Below are positions 1 to 11,138 of a stretch of 64,000 nucleotides of DNA, one piece after another. How positions within the stretch are numbered: position 1 is the stretch's first letter; each line of letters starts with the position of its first letter. The position numbers and the translations under genes were made by a program. The notes under the pieces are model-generated. The model was not told where the DNA came from. It worked only from the letters and a program-made list of their open reading frames with translations, and did not search any database. The stretch is from Caenorhabditis remanei (Eukaryota; Nematoda; Chromadorea; Rhabditida; Rhabditidae), in contig NC_071328.1 of the NCBI RefSeq assembly GCF_010183535.1, positions 4,960,001 to 5,024,000 on the forward strand. The letters run 5' to 3'.

Positions 1-54
1 AGACATTTCTCAAGGGCATTTCGGTAGAGCGCAGTTGTAGGACCGAGCTAATAA
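1..54. repeat. MITE copy (right part, cut by window edge)
   Basis: The window opens inside a copy of the short inverted-repeat element seen at 5954, 8543, 41856, 50059, 50751 and 50887. Its GGTAGAGCGCAGTTGTAGGA and the closing GAGCTAATA match the right end of the other copies. The left half lies outside the window. Confidence 0.7.
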
Positions 55-1447
55 AACATGTGCTGTAACTTTCTCAAGATTTAGAAACAAATGTTTAAAT
101 AGATCACTAGGATTTGCAAATTTCGTCAGTCTTCAACGAATCCTGAGCAATTTTTATTTCGATTTCCATATCAAAATACAGAGAAAATGCTCCATTCCAG
201 CTCATTTTCTTCTCAGATTTTCCCAAATGTTCTATCTGTTTTTGGATAGTTTTCCTCGTATTTTAGAAAAAATTCACAAACATTTTCTAAAATCTACTGA
301 AAAATTGATTCTAGGAGTTTTCATGTTTGAAATCTGTATTTTTTCTGCTGGAAATCTTCTAGCTAACAGTTTTTTGAATTCAAAATCTGTCATTTTCATT
401 ATTTTGCCAAAGATTTCGATTGGTTTTGGCTGAAACTACACAAAAAATACGTTATCTGAATTTTTCACTTCCTACAATTCAAACTTGTCAAATACTTTTT
501 TAAACATTTTACATTGGAAAATCTAATTTCTTGATGCATAAACAACTTTTGATTGAATTATGATATTTTGTCAAAAATTCGACATTTTCGGAAAAATTCA
601 AATTTTAGTTGAACTTTTTTTTGAATTTCAACCTCGGGCCGTGACATTTGTGCAAAAATCAGCCATTTCAGTCATATTTAGTCCAAACTTTCCCTCTGAA
701 AGTACACACCTGAACAGAAACCAAACAAAAATCAGATGAAAAGTGATGACACATTGTGTCCTTTTCTCTCTGTCTCTCTCTCTCTCTCTCTACAATATTC
801 AGCTGTCTAAACAGATATACCTCACCTCTCCCTATGATCCATTTCCTCACTATACTCATTTCAGGTTCTCCAAAAATTGACAGCAATACGGAATGCAGTA
901 TGACGAAATCACTCCCCATCCACCGAGAAGAAAATACAAAAATCCACAAAATTCTAGTCCATTTTTATATATTTTTCAATCGATTTTCTGTTTTCTATCC
1001 ACCTGTTTTCATCGTTGAATTTGTCATATTTTTATATTCTTTTAATAATTTTTTCATTGCAAACTTTTCTAGGAATCAAAAAAAGAAGGTATATACATAA
1101 AACTCCCCAATTCTAAACGGTTCTTCCCATCCAGAAATTCTATTTTTCCCCGCATTTTCCCTCAATTTTTATCAATTTTCACTTTTTTAAACGAACAATG
1201 CTCAATTCTTTCCCCTCCTCTTCTCAAAAAAATCGCCTATGTTTTCTGACAATTTGTAATATTTTTATATGCATAATAATTACTCGATGTGCTTCAAAAT
1301 CGATGATAAATTATGAAATAAATCGAATTTATTTTGAGTTTCAGACGGAAATTGTGTGTGTTTGTAGTCACTTTTTACCGGAATTTTTCAGATTTTTTTC
1401 GATTTTCGAAGAGAGAATTAAAGAAATAAATATTTGAAGATGTGCTA
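55..1447. other. AT-rich intergenic DNA upstream of the myotubularin gene
   Basis: No convincing gene is visible. A TCTC microsatellite runs at about 764-792. The short reading frames here are rich in F, I, L, S and K and show no family match or splice continuity. The last part presumably holds the promoter and 5' leader of the gene starting at 1448. Confidence 0.6.
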
Positions 1448-4400
1448 ATGTCGAGTTTCACAAGTTTCGTGGATTATGTCGAAAAGGTAATTTTTTAAAT
1501 TAACTTAAAGAGTCTCGTAAATCTACACATTACCCCGTAAATCGACACCAAAAATTTCTGTCATGCAAAAAAAATTAATTTTACTGTTTTTTCGTAATTT
1601 TTTCTGCCGAAAAATGAGAAAATTAACATTTTTGCAGTATTAAAAGCTCTTAAACTTTTTAAATTGAAAATTTCCAGCCTCACGTAGCCGCCACAAACCA
1701 AATTCCAGTGGCGTCAACGTCAGAATGCGGCGCCGTCGAAAAAAATACGATTGAATTGTTAATGAGTGAGTTTTTGAAGAAGAATATTAGTATTTAAACA
1801 TAAGATTTTTGCGAAAAACTGGGTTTTTCGCTAAAAATTATACTTTTCAGGTCAATTTTCTGTTGATTTTCAAAAAAAAATTCGAAAACACCGGAATTTT
1901 CTTTTGAAGAAACTTAGGAAAAATAACAAAAAATGACAGATTTTCGGACAAAAATCTAATGCTGCGTCCAAAGTAACTTTTCCGCGGAAAATCCGCGCGG
2001 AAAAGGTGTCCAAAGTAGCCATTTCTTTTCCGCGTTTTCCTCTGCGCCTTTAAGCTAATCGCGGCGAGACCAGCTCATTTTTTAGGAGGGAAAGTTAAAT
2101 TTTCGAAATTAAAATTTTTTTTTGAATTCCCTCCAAAAAAGTGAGCTGGTCTCACCGCGATTAGCTTAAAGGCGCAGAGGAAAACGCGGAAAAGAAATGG
2201 CTACTTTGGACACTTTTTCCGCGCGGATTTTCCGCGAAAAAGTTACTTTGGACGCAGCATAAAGAAATGCATCCAATTTTTCGTAATTTCTTACTATTAG
2301 TGTATTGAAGTTTGTGATTTGAATACTGAGAAATTCTCTAAAAACCGTCAAAAACGGCTTTCTGAGACGGAAAATAGGCTCCGCCCACTTTTTTGGTCAT
2401 TTTTGGCTAAGCCCCGCCCACTTTTTGTCATTTTTTGGGCAAATTCCGCCCACCTTTGGTGAAAAACTATGAGTAGCTCCGCCCACTTTCAGCAAATCCG
2501 AAATTTGTATTGAGAAAGGTGGGCGGGATCTTTGTGAGCGTTTTTTGTGAATTCTCTAAATTTCTCTAAAAACCAATATTGAAAAATTCTCAAAAAAACC
2601 TCCAATTCCATCAAAAAATCTCCAAATTTCTAGACGAAATCGTGAGTTCCTCGTGCGATGACGTGTCTTTCTCAATGCAATTCGGTGAATCAGAACAGGG
2701 ACAAGTGATATGTACAAAGGTTCGACTCAGATTTATTCCGATTGTTTCGAAAGAGGTGAGTAACAAGCTCCGCCCACTCGACTCCGCCCCCTAACCGATC
2801 AAATTTTCAGCGAGATGTTCCTCAACGATCCAAGTTTTTCGACGATTTCTACGATGTTCCTCTCACTGCGATCGCCAAAATTGAAGTGGCGATGGTGAAA
2901 GGTAAATGGTACTTTTAGCAATTGCGCTGTATTGAAATAATGTTCAATAGAGCGCATTTTCTACCTTCTTTTCCCCCCGATTATACCCAATTTTTTACAG
3001 GAAGCAACAAGGGGAAACCGGATAAATTCCACCGAATAGAGTACAATTTGTCGAGTATGGAAACGGTATCGGTGATTCGATTAATACTAAAAGATATGAG
3101 AGTTGTGACTATCGATTTGCGGCGATCTCAAAATGGAACTCATCTCGCAAATCAGATTTTATTCTTCTCCAAAAGTGGACCCATCGAGAAGATGACTCAA
3201 GTTGGAGCCGCGATGGAAGACCGGGGACAGAAGGCGAAAAGTATGAGAATTTAGAGAAGATTTGAATGGAAATTCTATGAAAATTGGAGGGATTTTTATT
3301 GTTTTTTGTTGTTTTTGTATTAAAAGAATTGTAGTCGTCATCAGCAAATTGTGAGGATTTTGGTAATCTGAAAATATATTTAAAGTTTAGTTATGCACAT
3401 TCCTAGTATTCAAAAACTCTGAAAATATACCCAAACGCGAAATTTCAGTCCGAATAATGCTCAAAATTCCAAAATGGTCGGTGGTGGCCGAACTACTCTA
3501 AAAACATTATTAACGAAATATTTTCGAATAGTTTTCGAAAAAAAACCGTTCAAAAACTTTTGGAAATTTCTCCTGAAATTATCAAAAATCAAGTGACAAA
3601 AATAGTATTTTTCGATTTTTTCTGGAATTTTTCCCAATTTTGTCCTCAAAAGCATGTTTCGTTTGGAGTCTTTCCTTAAAATACTTACAGTTTGCATACA
3701 AATTGAAGATTTTGCCTCCGAAAAACTCATTTTTTCAGACAGTTTTCTTGAATGTTTTTTTCGAATTTTTCGGTTCATTCGGTCAAAAGTTTGAAAATTT
3801 ATCAAAAATTTGAGAAAAATTCCCGTAGAAAACTCAAAAGAAAAGTTCGGCCAACATTGGCCACTTCTGGAATTTTTCTGGGTTTTAGAGATCAAACTTT
3901 GAATTTCGGATGTATTTCAGTGATTTTCGAATTTTATTTTATTTTTTGAAACATTTTCCCAGATTTCCGGAATCCCTCTTAAATTTTCCTCTCCAAAAGA
4001 TTGTAATTTGAATTTTTTACCTCTTAATCTAATAAATAAACCCAAAACTAATAATTTCCAGTCCCCTACAACGGCTACGACGCGTGGCATGCTGAACTCC
4101 AAAGATGCCAACAGAAAACAGATTCATCGTCGAATTGGAATATTCTGGCACTCCATAAGGAAGGATTCAATTATGCGGCTCAAGGGTAAAATGAGAAAGA
4201 TAGAGGAAAATTTAAAAATATTTCTAATGCGGGATGGTTTTGAAGCGGAACTGAATCGAGATCGGTTGAGATCGGCTAACTAACATTGAGATCAAGTCAT
4301 GACTACCGTTTTAAATAATTTTTTTTAATTTACACTTATTTTGTAGATCAAACCTAGTTCTCCATTTTTGTAGTTGACAACTTTTCGATAGCTCCGCCCA

Positions 4401-7400
4401 CTTTTGAGATATGCGCCTTTAAAGTTGGAAATTTGCAATAATTGAAGAAAAAGTAATTTTTACCGACAAAATGTGATTTTTACAGCAAAATAATTTCTTC
4501 TCAGCAGGCTGACCTCATCACTCAATTTCCAGATATCCAATGTACGTGGTGGTCTCCAATTTCTTGGCTCGAAATGACATTGAACGACAACTTCAACACT
4601 ACAAACAAGGCCGATTTCCGATTTGGGTTTGGTCTAGAGCAAATGGAAATTCGTCGCTTTTTATTTCGGCGGATCACGAGAATAATGTGGCGACGCCTGA
4701 AATTTCGGCAAAGTAATTGGAAATAAAGAATTTCCTAACTATTTGTTTAAAAAATGTGAATTTCAGAGTACAAGAAAGCATTTCGAGGTGTCATTTAGAG
4801 AAAGAGAAACCGCATATCATTAAATTGGACTCGGAATTTGTATCGAATGTTGGGAAGGCTTTTGATAATTTGCTGAATTTATGTGCGATTGGTAAGGATG
4901 ATATTTGGCGGAAATTTTCAAAAACATTCAAAATTTTCAGAAGAATTTCAACAAATAGCTGAAATTCGAAAATGTTCAAAAGGGTTTTTTTTTAGAAATA
5001 GTAGAAATTCGAAAATTTCAATCAAAAATAGTCGAAAATGTCAATTCTGAGTATTTTTCGATCACAACTAGTTGAAAATGTCGCTTTTAATTACTTTTGT
5101 ACCCCCGTTTTAACCGCCGTTTTCTAATTTAAAATGTCTGAAATAGGACTGTAAACGTCCTGTTAAATTTAGATGTTTTTATCAAAAATCTCGTTTTCAA
5201 TCCCAGGAACCGACTTCCATTAATACTGAAAAGGAAGAGGATCATAGGGATCAATATGAATGTCCCAGTGACAAAACTACCATTCCCACCGTATTCCCCT
5301 CATCAAATCATCCCACGGACCCACTTCCCACGGCCAATTGCGGTCTTTTGACCCAGTTTCCCATTTTTCAGAATATCTGCCCCGGTGGCCGAGCGGTCAA
5401 AGGCGTGAGACTTATGATCTCATTGGTGAAAACCAATCGCGGGTTCGAATCCCGCCCGGGGCAATAACTTTTTTTTACTTTTTCAAATTGATTTTTCGGT
5501 GGAAGAAAGAGTTTCTCTGGTTGTTTTTCAGTATATTTAGATGAAATTCACTAGATTTATTTGTAAATTCACCAATTTTGACTGAAAAATGCTAGCAATT
5601 GGTTTATGATGCACTTTTTCAGTGTTTTGAACTGAAATTGGTCAATTTGTGGAAAATTAGCGTTTGGCAAATTGTAACTATTCAGATAGTTCTATTTCCT
5701 AATCAAAATTCAATTATTCCAGATTCCTATGAGCAATACGTGTCAAGACAGAGTAATTGGAATACGAAAGTTCACCGAACCGGATGGTTACATCTCGTCA
5801 AATCGTGTCTTCAAATCACTTATGAGACGGTTCGATGGGTTGTCGATAGGGATCGATCGGTGATTTTGCAAGGTTTGTTGTCATGGGGTAAAGATAATTT
5901 TAGATTTTTTGGAGCCATTTCTCACACCAAAAATCAAAATTTTAACCCAGCTATTAGATCAGCACAGTTCTTACAACCGCGCTCTACCGCAACCAAAAAA
6001 AATTGTATTCGAATGGAGAGGCTCTGAGAAAAAGAGACATTTTCTCAATATGATTTTGGTGGAGCGCAGTTGTAAGAACTGTGCCAAGCTAATAAACAAA
6101 ATGAAAATTTCAGAAGAAGAAGGAAAAGATCTTTCGATCGTCGTTGCGTCTCTCACTCAAATTTGTTGTGATCCATTCTACAGAACCACTACAGGTAAGA
6201 CACTGCGCCCTGTCTTTGCAAAAATGGGCGGAGCTTTCTCACCTCATCATATTCCAGGTCTCCAACAACTTATCGAAAAGATGTGGATCGCTCTCGGCCA
6301 TCCATTTGGCGAACGACTTCTCGGAAGAGATGACGACACGTCTCGACGTGGAAAAGCACAGACGAAGACGCCGTCTTCGAAGACAGATGTGATGCCGACG
6401 TGGCTTCTTTTCTTGGATTGTATTGCACAATTACACAGAATTTATACATTTGAGTGAGTAGTTGTTGGAATGATGTGTTTTAATCGCATCATCTCTATCA
6501 TACCAGTCTTCCATTATGCTCCGCCCACTTCAATTATGCTCCGCCAACTTCAGCATTCTTTTTCACTATCAATTCAAAATTTGCTGTCCAAAATCTCTCT
6601 ACTGTACGATTTCCTCAGGCTCCGCCCACTTTAGATATCTTCCCGCTTACTTTTTTCAAGAAAAATACGATTTTGGACAATGTTATTTCGAATTTCCGTT
6701 AGACTCCGCCCATTTTTAATTATTGTAGAATTCTGAACAGCTCGTTTTTCTTGGAGTTTCGGTTAAATCGATATATTCGAAACCGCAAAAAGGGGCGTGG
6801 CTGGCCAAACCCCGCCTTTAAAAGAAGTCTATAACTGTTCGAATAGAAAAATAACATTAATTAGGCCCCGCCCACTTTCTGCAATACTGCCGCATATTCT
6901 TCTGACTCAAACTTTTTACCAGATACTAATTTAATACAATTTTCAAAAAATCTCTTTTTGCAACAGTAAAAACTCTAATTTCAGCCTGAAATTGGCTGTT
7001 GTTTTTCCTTAAATGTCATAGTATTCTTCCCCGTTTTCCAGATTCACCTTCTCCCCTCACGTTCTGATTTCCCTTTGGGATCTCTCACTGACCGGAATGG
7101 TTCCATCGATGACATGTAACAATTTGGAAGAGCAACTCGTTGCAAGAGTTGGTGGAGGACCATTTCCACTGGATCGATATTATGAAAAGAGTTATTCGAA
7201 AATGTTCGGAAATATCTGGCATGATTCGGTTCTTTTCATGGAATCCATTAAGAAAAGTAAGGGATTTTCAGAGGGAAAACTCTTTATAAATCTCTCTTGT
7301 TTCCAGACCAACCAGTGTCCCCTCACTCAAAATTTCTTCAATGTGAATTCATTCGACCGCCGACTGCATTCTGTGATATTCACCTGTGGTCAGAGTGTTA

Positions 7401-9033
7401 TCTTCGATGGATTCTCCCAGCGAACGGTCGGAATTCAGGAAAACTGTCGGATGAGTTGGCACTCGATGAGAAAATGATTGAATTGGCGAAGAAATGGAAA
7501 AGTTCGGAATGGAGGAGACATGTCGAGTTGCCAGACGAATACTCATCTGCTTATCCCTACTCGATTCCGGAGATTTCGAGACCGATTATTGATTTGAATG
7601 ATTCGGAAATCAACGGAAGAAATGATGATTTCGATTCGATCTCGTTCAATTCGACGTTCAATTCGATGTCATTCGCGAATACGGTAATTAGATGATTGAA
7701 AGAATTAGGGTTAGATCAAAATTGTCCAAAAATTGTTAGATAATTTCTATTTTTCACTGAAAATTTCGAAATTTTGATTTTACAGAAAGATTTGTTTACC
7801 TAAAAACACTCGAAAATGGTACGACCGATTTCGATTTTCCCTGTTTTTTCAACGCTTTTCTGAGTTTTTTATTTAAAAAAAAATGACATAAGTCTGAAAT
7901 TTCGAATCGGGGTGCAAATTCAAGTAAATTGTCTTCAAATTTTAAAGAAAATTGCAGTTTTCAACAAAAAGGTTCATATTTTCATTGCAAATTCAGTTAG
8001 TTGGCACCGCGACACTTCAGGTTTCAGAATTTTGTAATATTTCGGATGGAGGAATATTCTTTTTGTTGCGAAGTGTTGTAGCTCTAGTTTTGGAGGAATT
8101 CTTCTCACCACAAATTTCGAAAAAGTTGAATTCTTTTGGGACTTATAATCCTGATTCAACTATGGCTTTCAGATTCTGAAAATACCTTTTTTCTCGCTGA
8201 ATTTCGGCCGAATATATCACGTTCCCATCAGATATTCTAAATACTTTTTCAATTCTGATATTTTAATTTTTTGTTCATTCTCATCCAATATCCCCCTCAC
8301 AAACTCAACCATTTTCAGCCGGTCCATAACAACACCACAACCGAATCGATATTCGACCAATCGACACTCGAAAAACGAAATAGAAGAATAGCCGCCACCA
8401 TTGGATCAGAATCTCCAGTTATCTCAATGCGACCAAAAGAACAAATCGTCGGATTCTCGAAATACGCATTCGATGAGACACGCCCTCATTCCAGAACTAT
8501 TGAGACACCGATTTTAGAGAATGTAGGCGTTGAAATCCTATATTAGCTCAGCACAGTTCTTACAACTGCGCTCTACCGCAAACGAGAGAGTATCGGCGAG
8601 AGACGCAGAGTTTTTTCTCACGCCGACACAGATGTTCACAGTTTTTCACCTATTTTCGCTACTTTTAAATTTTTTTGTAAATTATTATGAAAAACAGCGA
8701 AAAAAGGTCAAAAACGGTGAAAATCTGAGTCGGCGCGAGAAAAAACTGCGTCTCTCGCCGATCTCTCGTTTGCCGTAGAGCGCGGTTGTAAGAGAAGGTG
8801 GGATGCTAATACATTTGAAAAAAATCCAAAATTTCCAGTCCTCCACCACTTTCGAAACTCCGTACCGCCCAACACCTGCTCGTCGAAGTAACACTGTCCG
8901 CGGAGACGATCGACCCATTCCACCGCCTCGTCCAGTCGGATTGACTCCAATACGACCGGAAGCGATTCTTCGTGTCCATATAGACCGTCATAGTGATGAT
9001 ACTAGTCCGACGTCTCGTGTTACTCGATTTTAA
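1448..9033 (+). CDS. Myotubularin-family pseudophosphatase, MTMR10/11/12-like
   Basis: Fifteen exons join in phase: 1448-1486, 1678-1765, 2634-2755, 2811-2901, 3001-3240, 4062-4185, 4533-4712, 4767-4891, 5723-5872, 6114-6194, 6258-6453, 7042-7256, 7307-7683, 8319-8522, 8839-9033, giving about 808 residues. The N-terminal third looks like the PH-GRAM domain. A myotubularin fold follows, from the NGYDAW region through YPMYVVV, LDCIAQLHRIYTF and PSMTCNNLEEQL. Where active enzymes have HCSDGWDRT, this protein has QEEEGKDLS at about residues 386-394: the catalytic cysteine aligns with glutamate and the arginine with leucine. It should therefore be dead and act as a partner or adaptor for active 3-phosphoinositide phosphatases, as MTMR10-12 do. 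The tail is basic and proline-rich (RPIPPPRPVG). Introns carry two MITEs, one palindrome and one tRNA. An alternative short end, KDLFT-stop after an acceptor near 7785, is possible. Confidence 0.85.
1959..2260. repeat. Near-perfect 300-bp palindromic foldback element
   Basis: The left arm starts ATGCTGCGTCCAAAGTAACT and the right arm ends with its reverse complement, AGTTACTTTGGACGCAGCAT. The arms (about 130 bp each) match almost without interruption around a short AT-rich centre near 2105. It lies in the second intron of the myotubularin gene. No coding capacity; a MITE-like element. Confidence 0.85.
2921..2962. repeat. GCGCTCTA-type mini hairpin in an intron
   Basis: TTGCGCTGTATTGAA and TTCAATAGAGCGCA face each other around a few bases, inside the 99-base intron between 2901 and 3001 of the myotubularin gene. 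The same hairpin recurs at about 26514, 46466 and 49262. Confidence 0.65.
5225..5672 (+). repeat. tRNA-bearing duplicated unit, copy 1
   Basis: About 448 bases beginning ACTGAAAAGGAAGAGG and ending near TTTGGCAAA. They are highly similar to 13755-14203, and their tRNA-proximal part matches 62662-62920. The unit contains one nev-type tRNA and lies in the 831-base intron (4892-5722) of the myotubularin gene. Confidence 0.85.
5379..5463 (+). tRNA. nev-type tRNA, anticodon UAU with long variable arm (copy 1)
   Basis: An 85-base tRNA. The acceptor stem is GCCCCGG/CCGGGGC, the D-stem GCC/GGC, the anticodon stem TGAGA/TCTCA with loop CTTATGA (anticodon TAT), the T-arm GCGGG-TTCGAAT-CCCGC, and the discriminator is A. 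The variable arm folds as TTGGT-GAAA-ACCAA, the class II form normal for Leu and Ser but not for Ile. Nematode-specific V-arm tRNAs with UAU or CCC anticodons (nev-tRNAs) are known and reported to accept leucine. All helices are fully paired, and a T8 run starts six bases after the 3' end, so the gene looks intact. It lies sense within an intron of the myotubularin gene. Confidence 0.93.
5954..6092. repeat. MITE copy, TTAG...CTAA family
   Basis: Inverted ends: CAGCACAGTTCTTACAACCG on the left and GCAGTTGTAAGAACTGTGCC on the right, closing with AAGCTAA. The interior shares AGAAAAAGAGACATTT with the other copies. Located in the intron 5873-6113 of the myotubularin gene. Confidence 0.85.
8543..8809. 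repeat. Long MITE copy with palindromic interior
   Basis: Ends are the family TTAGCTCAGCACAG and GGATGCTAA, but the interior differs from the 140-bp copies. A second pair of arms (CGGCGAGAGACGCAG and CTGCGTCTCTCGCCG) makes almost the whole 267 bp self-complementary. Located in the intron 8523-8838 of the myotubularin gene. Confidence 0.8.
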
Positions 9034-9480
9034 CTGTTTTTTCTCCTTTTTTTGAAATACAAATAGAATTTCCCTATTCACAGTTATATCAAATTTTACA
9101 CTTGCCCCCTGCCGCTTTTTTGTTTTTTCTTTTCGAATTTTTTTGCTCTACGCTTAAAATATTTCACTTATTATATCTACTTCGCGCCCGGTTAAACAAT
9201 TTCATTTATTTTTATTGTTTCTCCTTGAATTTCTCGATTTTTTTTCCTACTAGTCGATGATTTTTTTCTGATGCATAATGCTTTTTTTAGCCAAACATCT
9301 TTCAACATACTTCCGTTTTTTGTGATAACCCATTTTTCAGAGTTGTGATAAAATTTATTGTAAATTTCTATTAAAAATTATACTTGTTCTCTATATTTCG
9401 TTGAATTCTAGTCTGGTACACCGACCGATTCAATATTTTCGAATATTCCCCCGAACAATGATTCTCAACATTTCAGCACA

Positions 9481-9989
9481 ATGATTATTAGTATGTGCGA
9501 TGATCGAGCGAAAGATCTCATAGCCGAACAAGAGACGGAACCGTGCGAAAAATCAGAAATTCATAAGAAGGTTCTAGAATTTATTGGAAAACGATATGAG
9601 GTGAGTCACGCTGAAAATTGGCCAGCTAAAAAAAGCACATTTTGGCTTTAAATCAGTCAAAAATGTCATTTTTCACTTTAAAAAGTAGTAAAATTGAGGA
9701 AAACTCACATTTTTCAGGTTCACCTGACAGACGGACGGTACATACGTGGAACACTGATCGCGACTGACAAGGATGCGAACATGGTGTTCAATAAGGTATT
9801 TCCCTTTCAAATCTCACTCAAAAATCTATAATTTTACAGGCTGACGAACGTTGGACGCCGTCTGCCGATCAGGGAACCCGATATCTGGGTCAAGCGATGA
9901 TCTCGAAAAAGTATGTGGCGAGAATGTTCCCGTTGTCGGAACCGGAACCCGCCAGAAATCCCGAAGAAGTCAAAGAAACCGAAATCTGA
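9481..9989 (+). CDS. NAA38/LSMD1-like Sm-fold protein, NatC auxiliary subunit
   Basis: Exons 9481-9600, 9718-9795 and 9840-9989 encode 115 residues. The core VHLTDGRYIRGTL, then ATDKDANMVFN and RYLGQAMISKKYV, matches the Sm1/Sm2 motifs of NAA38 (LSMD1). That protein is the small auxiliary subunit of the NatC N-terminal acetyltransferase, which acetylates Met-hydrophobic N-termini at ribosomes. The ATG follows an acceptor (ATTTCAG) by four bases, suggesting trans-splicing. However, the frame is open upstream to a second acceptor at 9411 and would add 23 residues in phase with the preceding gene. The stop of the myotubularin gene is 447 bases upstream, so an operon is possible. Confidence 0.82.
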
Positions 9990-10347
9990 TCTGAAATATT
10001 TAGTCAACTTTTTTCTTTCTTTATTTGTGATTTGATTTATTTATTTATTCTCTTTTTTCTTCGTGTCAATGAATCTCATTTGATTTTATGACCTGAAAAC
10101 TGGGAACAATTGCAACAAAAGATCTTTTCTTTTTGTAATTATTTTCGTAACTTTCAGCGATTTCAGGGTTTCAATCTCAAATTCATTCGAACATTTGAAA
10201 ATTTACTCAAGAATTCACATCGAAGTGGTGCTTGGATGGTGATGATGGTTTATTGGGACAGGTGGTGGCGGTGGGACATCATTCGGGACACAAATCAGCT
10301 TCTGAACTCAATAGATTTGAAGTTTTGCCTAAAAATTAAATATTTCT
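9990..10347. other. Intergenic, convergent 3' ends
   Basis: Holds the 3' UTRs of the NAA38-like gene (+) and the small secreted protein gene (-). A weak reading frame at 10110-10385 (+) has no support. Confidence 0.5.
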
Positions 10348-10776
10348 TCAAATTTTCAAGCAAATCTCATCTAACGACCGAATGAAAATTTGTTTTATCG
10401 AATTAAAAGTACAATTTTTCATATTTTTCATTGAGTTCCATGTTTTCTCACTAAAATCCTTCTCACTCCAACTCACAATTTTATCAAACACCTCCCCTTC
10501 GACACAGAATTTCGGAAGCCAAAGATTCTTACAACACTGATAATAAGCGAGAGAGTCCTGTGGATCAGCCATGGTTAACCCATCATATGCACATGTTCCA
10601 TGCGTTGGAATGGGCACCTCTGTAATAGATTTTCGTTTTTTTTTTCCAAATCTGTGTTTTGGTGATTCTCTAGAATTCTGAAAACAGCTTCTGAGAACCT
10701 GAAACTCACGATAACTCTTTGTCGGAGCTCCGAGGCAAGCTGAAGTCAAAAAGCAAAAAATTAGAAGAGGAACCAT
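10348..10776 (-). CDS. Small secreted protein with a chitin-binding-like cysteine domain
   Basis: Exons 10776-10710 and 10619-10348 (intron GTGAGT...TTACAG) give 112 residues. The first 17 (MVPLLIFCFLTSACLGA) form a clear signal peptide with a likely cut after CLG-A. The mature part has the run TCAYDGLTMADP...YYQCCKNLWLPKFCVEGEVFD. This resembles a type-2 chitin-binding (peritrophin-like) domain in spacing (C, YDG, YyqC, w, C, G.vFD), although fewer cysteines are visible than in a full domain. The C-terminal part is K/N-rich and unassigned. It starts 363 bases downstream of the pgs-1 stop on the same strand, so it could be a third operon member, but no evidence decides this. Function is not known. 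Confidence 0.7.
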   Translation of the reverse strand: MVPLLIFCFLTSACLGAPTKSYREFQVLRSCFQNSRESPKHRFGKKKRKSITEVPIPTHGTCAYDGLTMADPQDSLAYYQCCKNLWLPKFCVEGEVFDKIVSWSEKDFSEKTWNSMKNMKNCTFNSIKQIFIRSLDEICLKI

Positions 10777-11138
10777 AGAGAATTCGGCAATTTCTAGATG
10801 TTTCGGTGGTGTTTTATAGAATTTTTGATTGAAAAAAATCTAATGAATTGGTTTTGTTTTCTTGGCGAAAATATGAAAAATTAATGAAAAAAATTGTGAA
10901 AGAAAATGGGAAAATTAGTCATCGGGAGACGGAATTTGGCACGTATTCTTGAAATTGAAATTCTGGAAAAATTTCTAAAAGATTTTGTATTTCTGGGCCA
11001 TAAGGAAGTGAGAAATATCTGAAATTTCCTGAAATTTTCAGGCTGAAAATAACAATAAAAATGTTTAAATAATGTATTCAAAAATACTAATGGCCTATCT
11101 ATAAATACAAAAAATTATTCCAATTATAAATAAAAAAT

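Noticed and set aside
3461..3895. 144-residue minus-strand frame
   Set aside because: Lies within a myotubularin intron and reads as basic, F-rich noise.
5338..5544. Repeated small frame MRSFDPVSHFSEYLPRWPSGQ
   Set aside because: Spans the tRNA gene and recurs only because the tRNA unit is duplicated.
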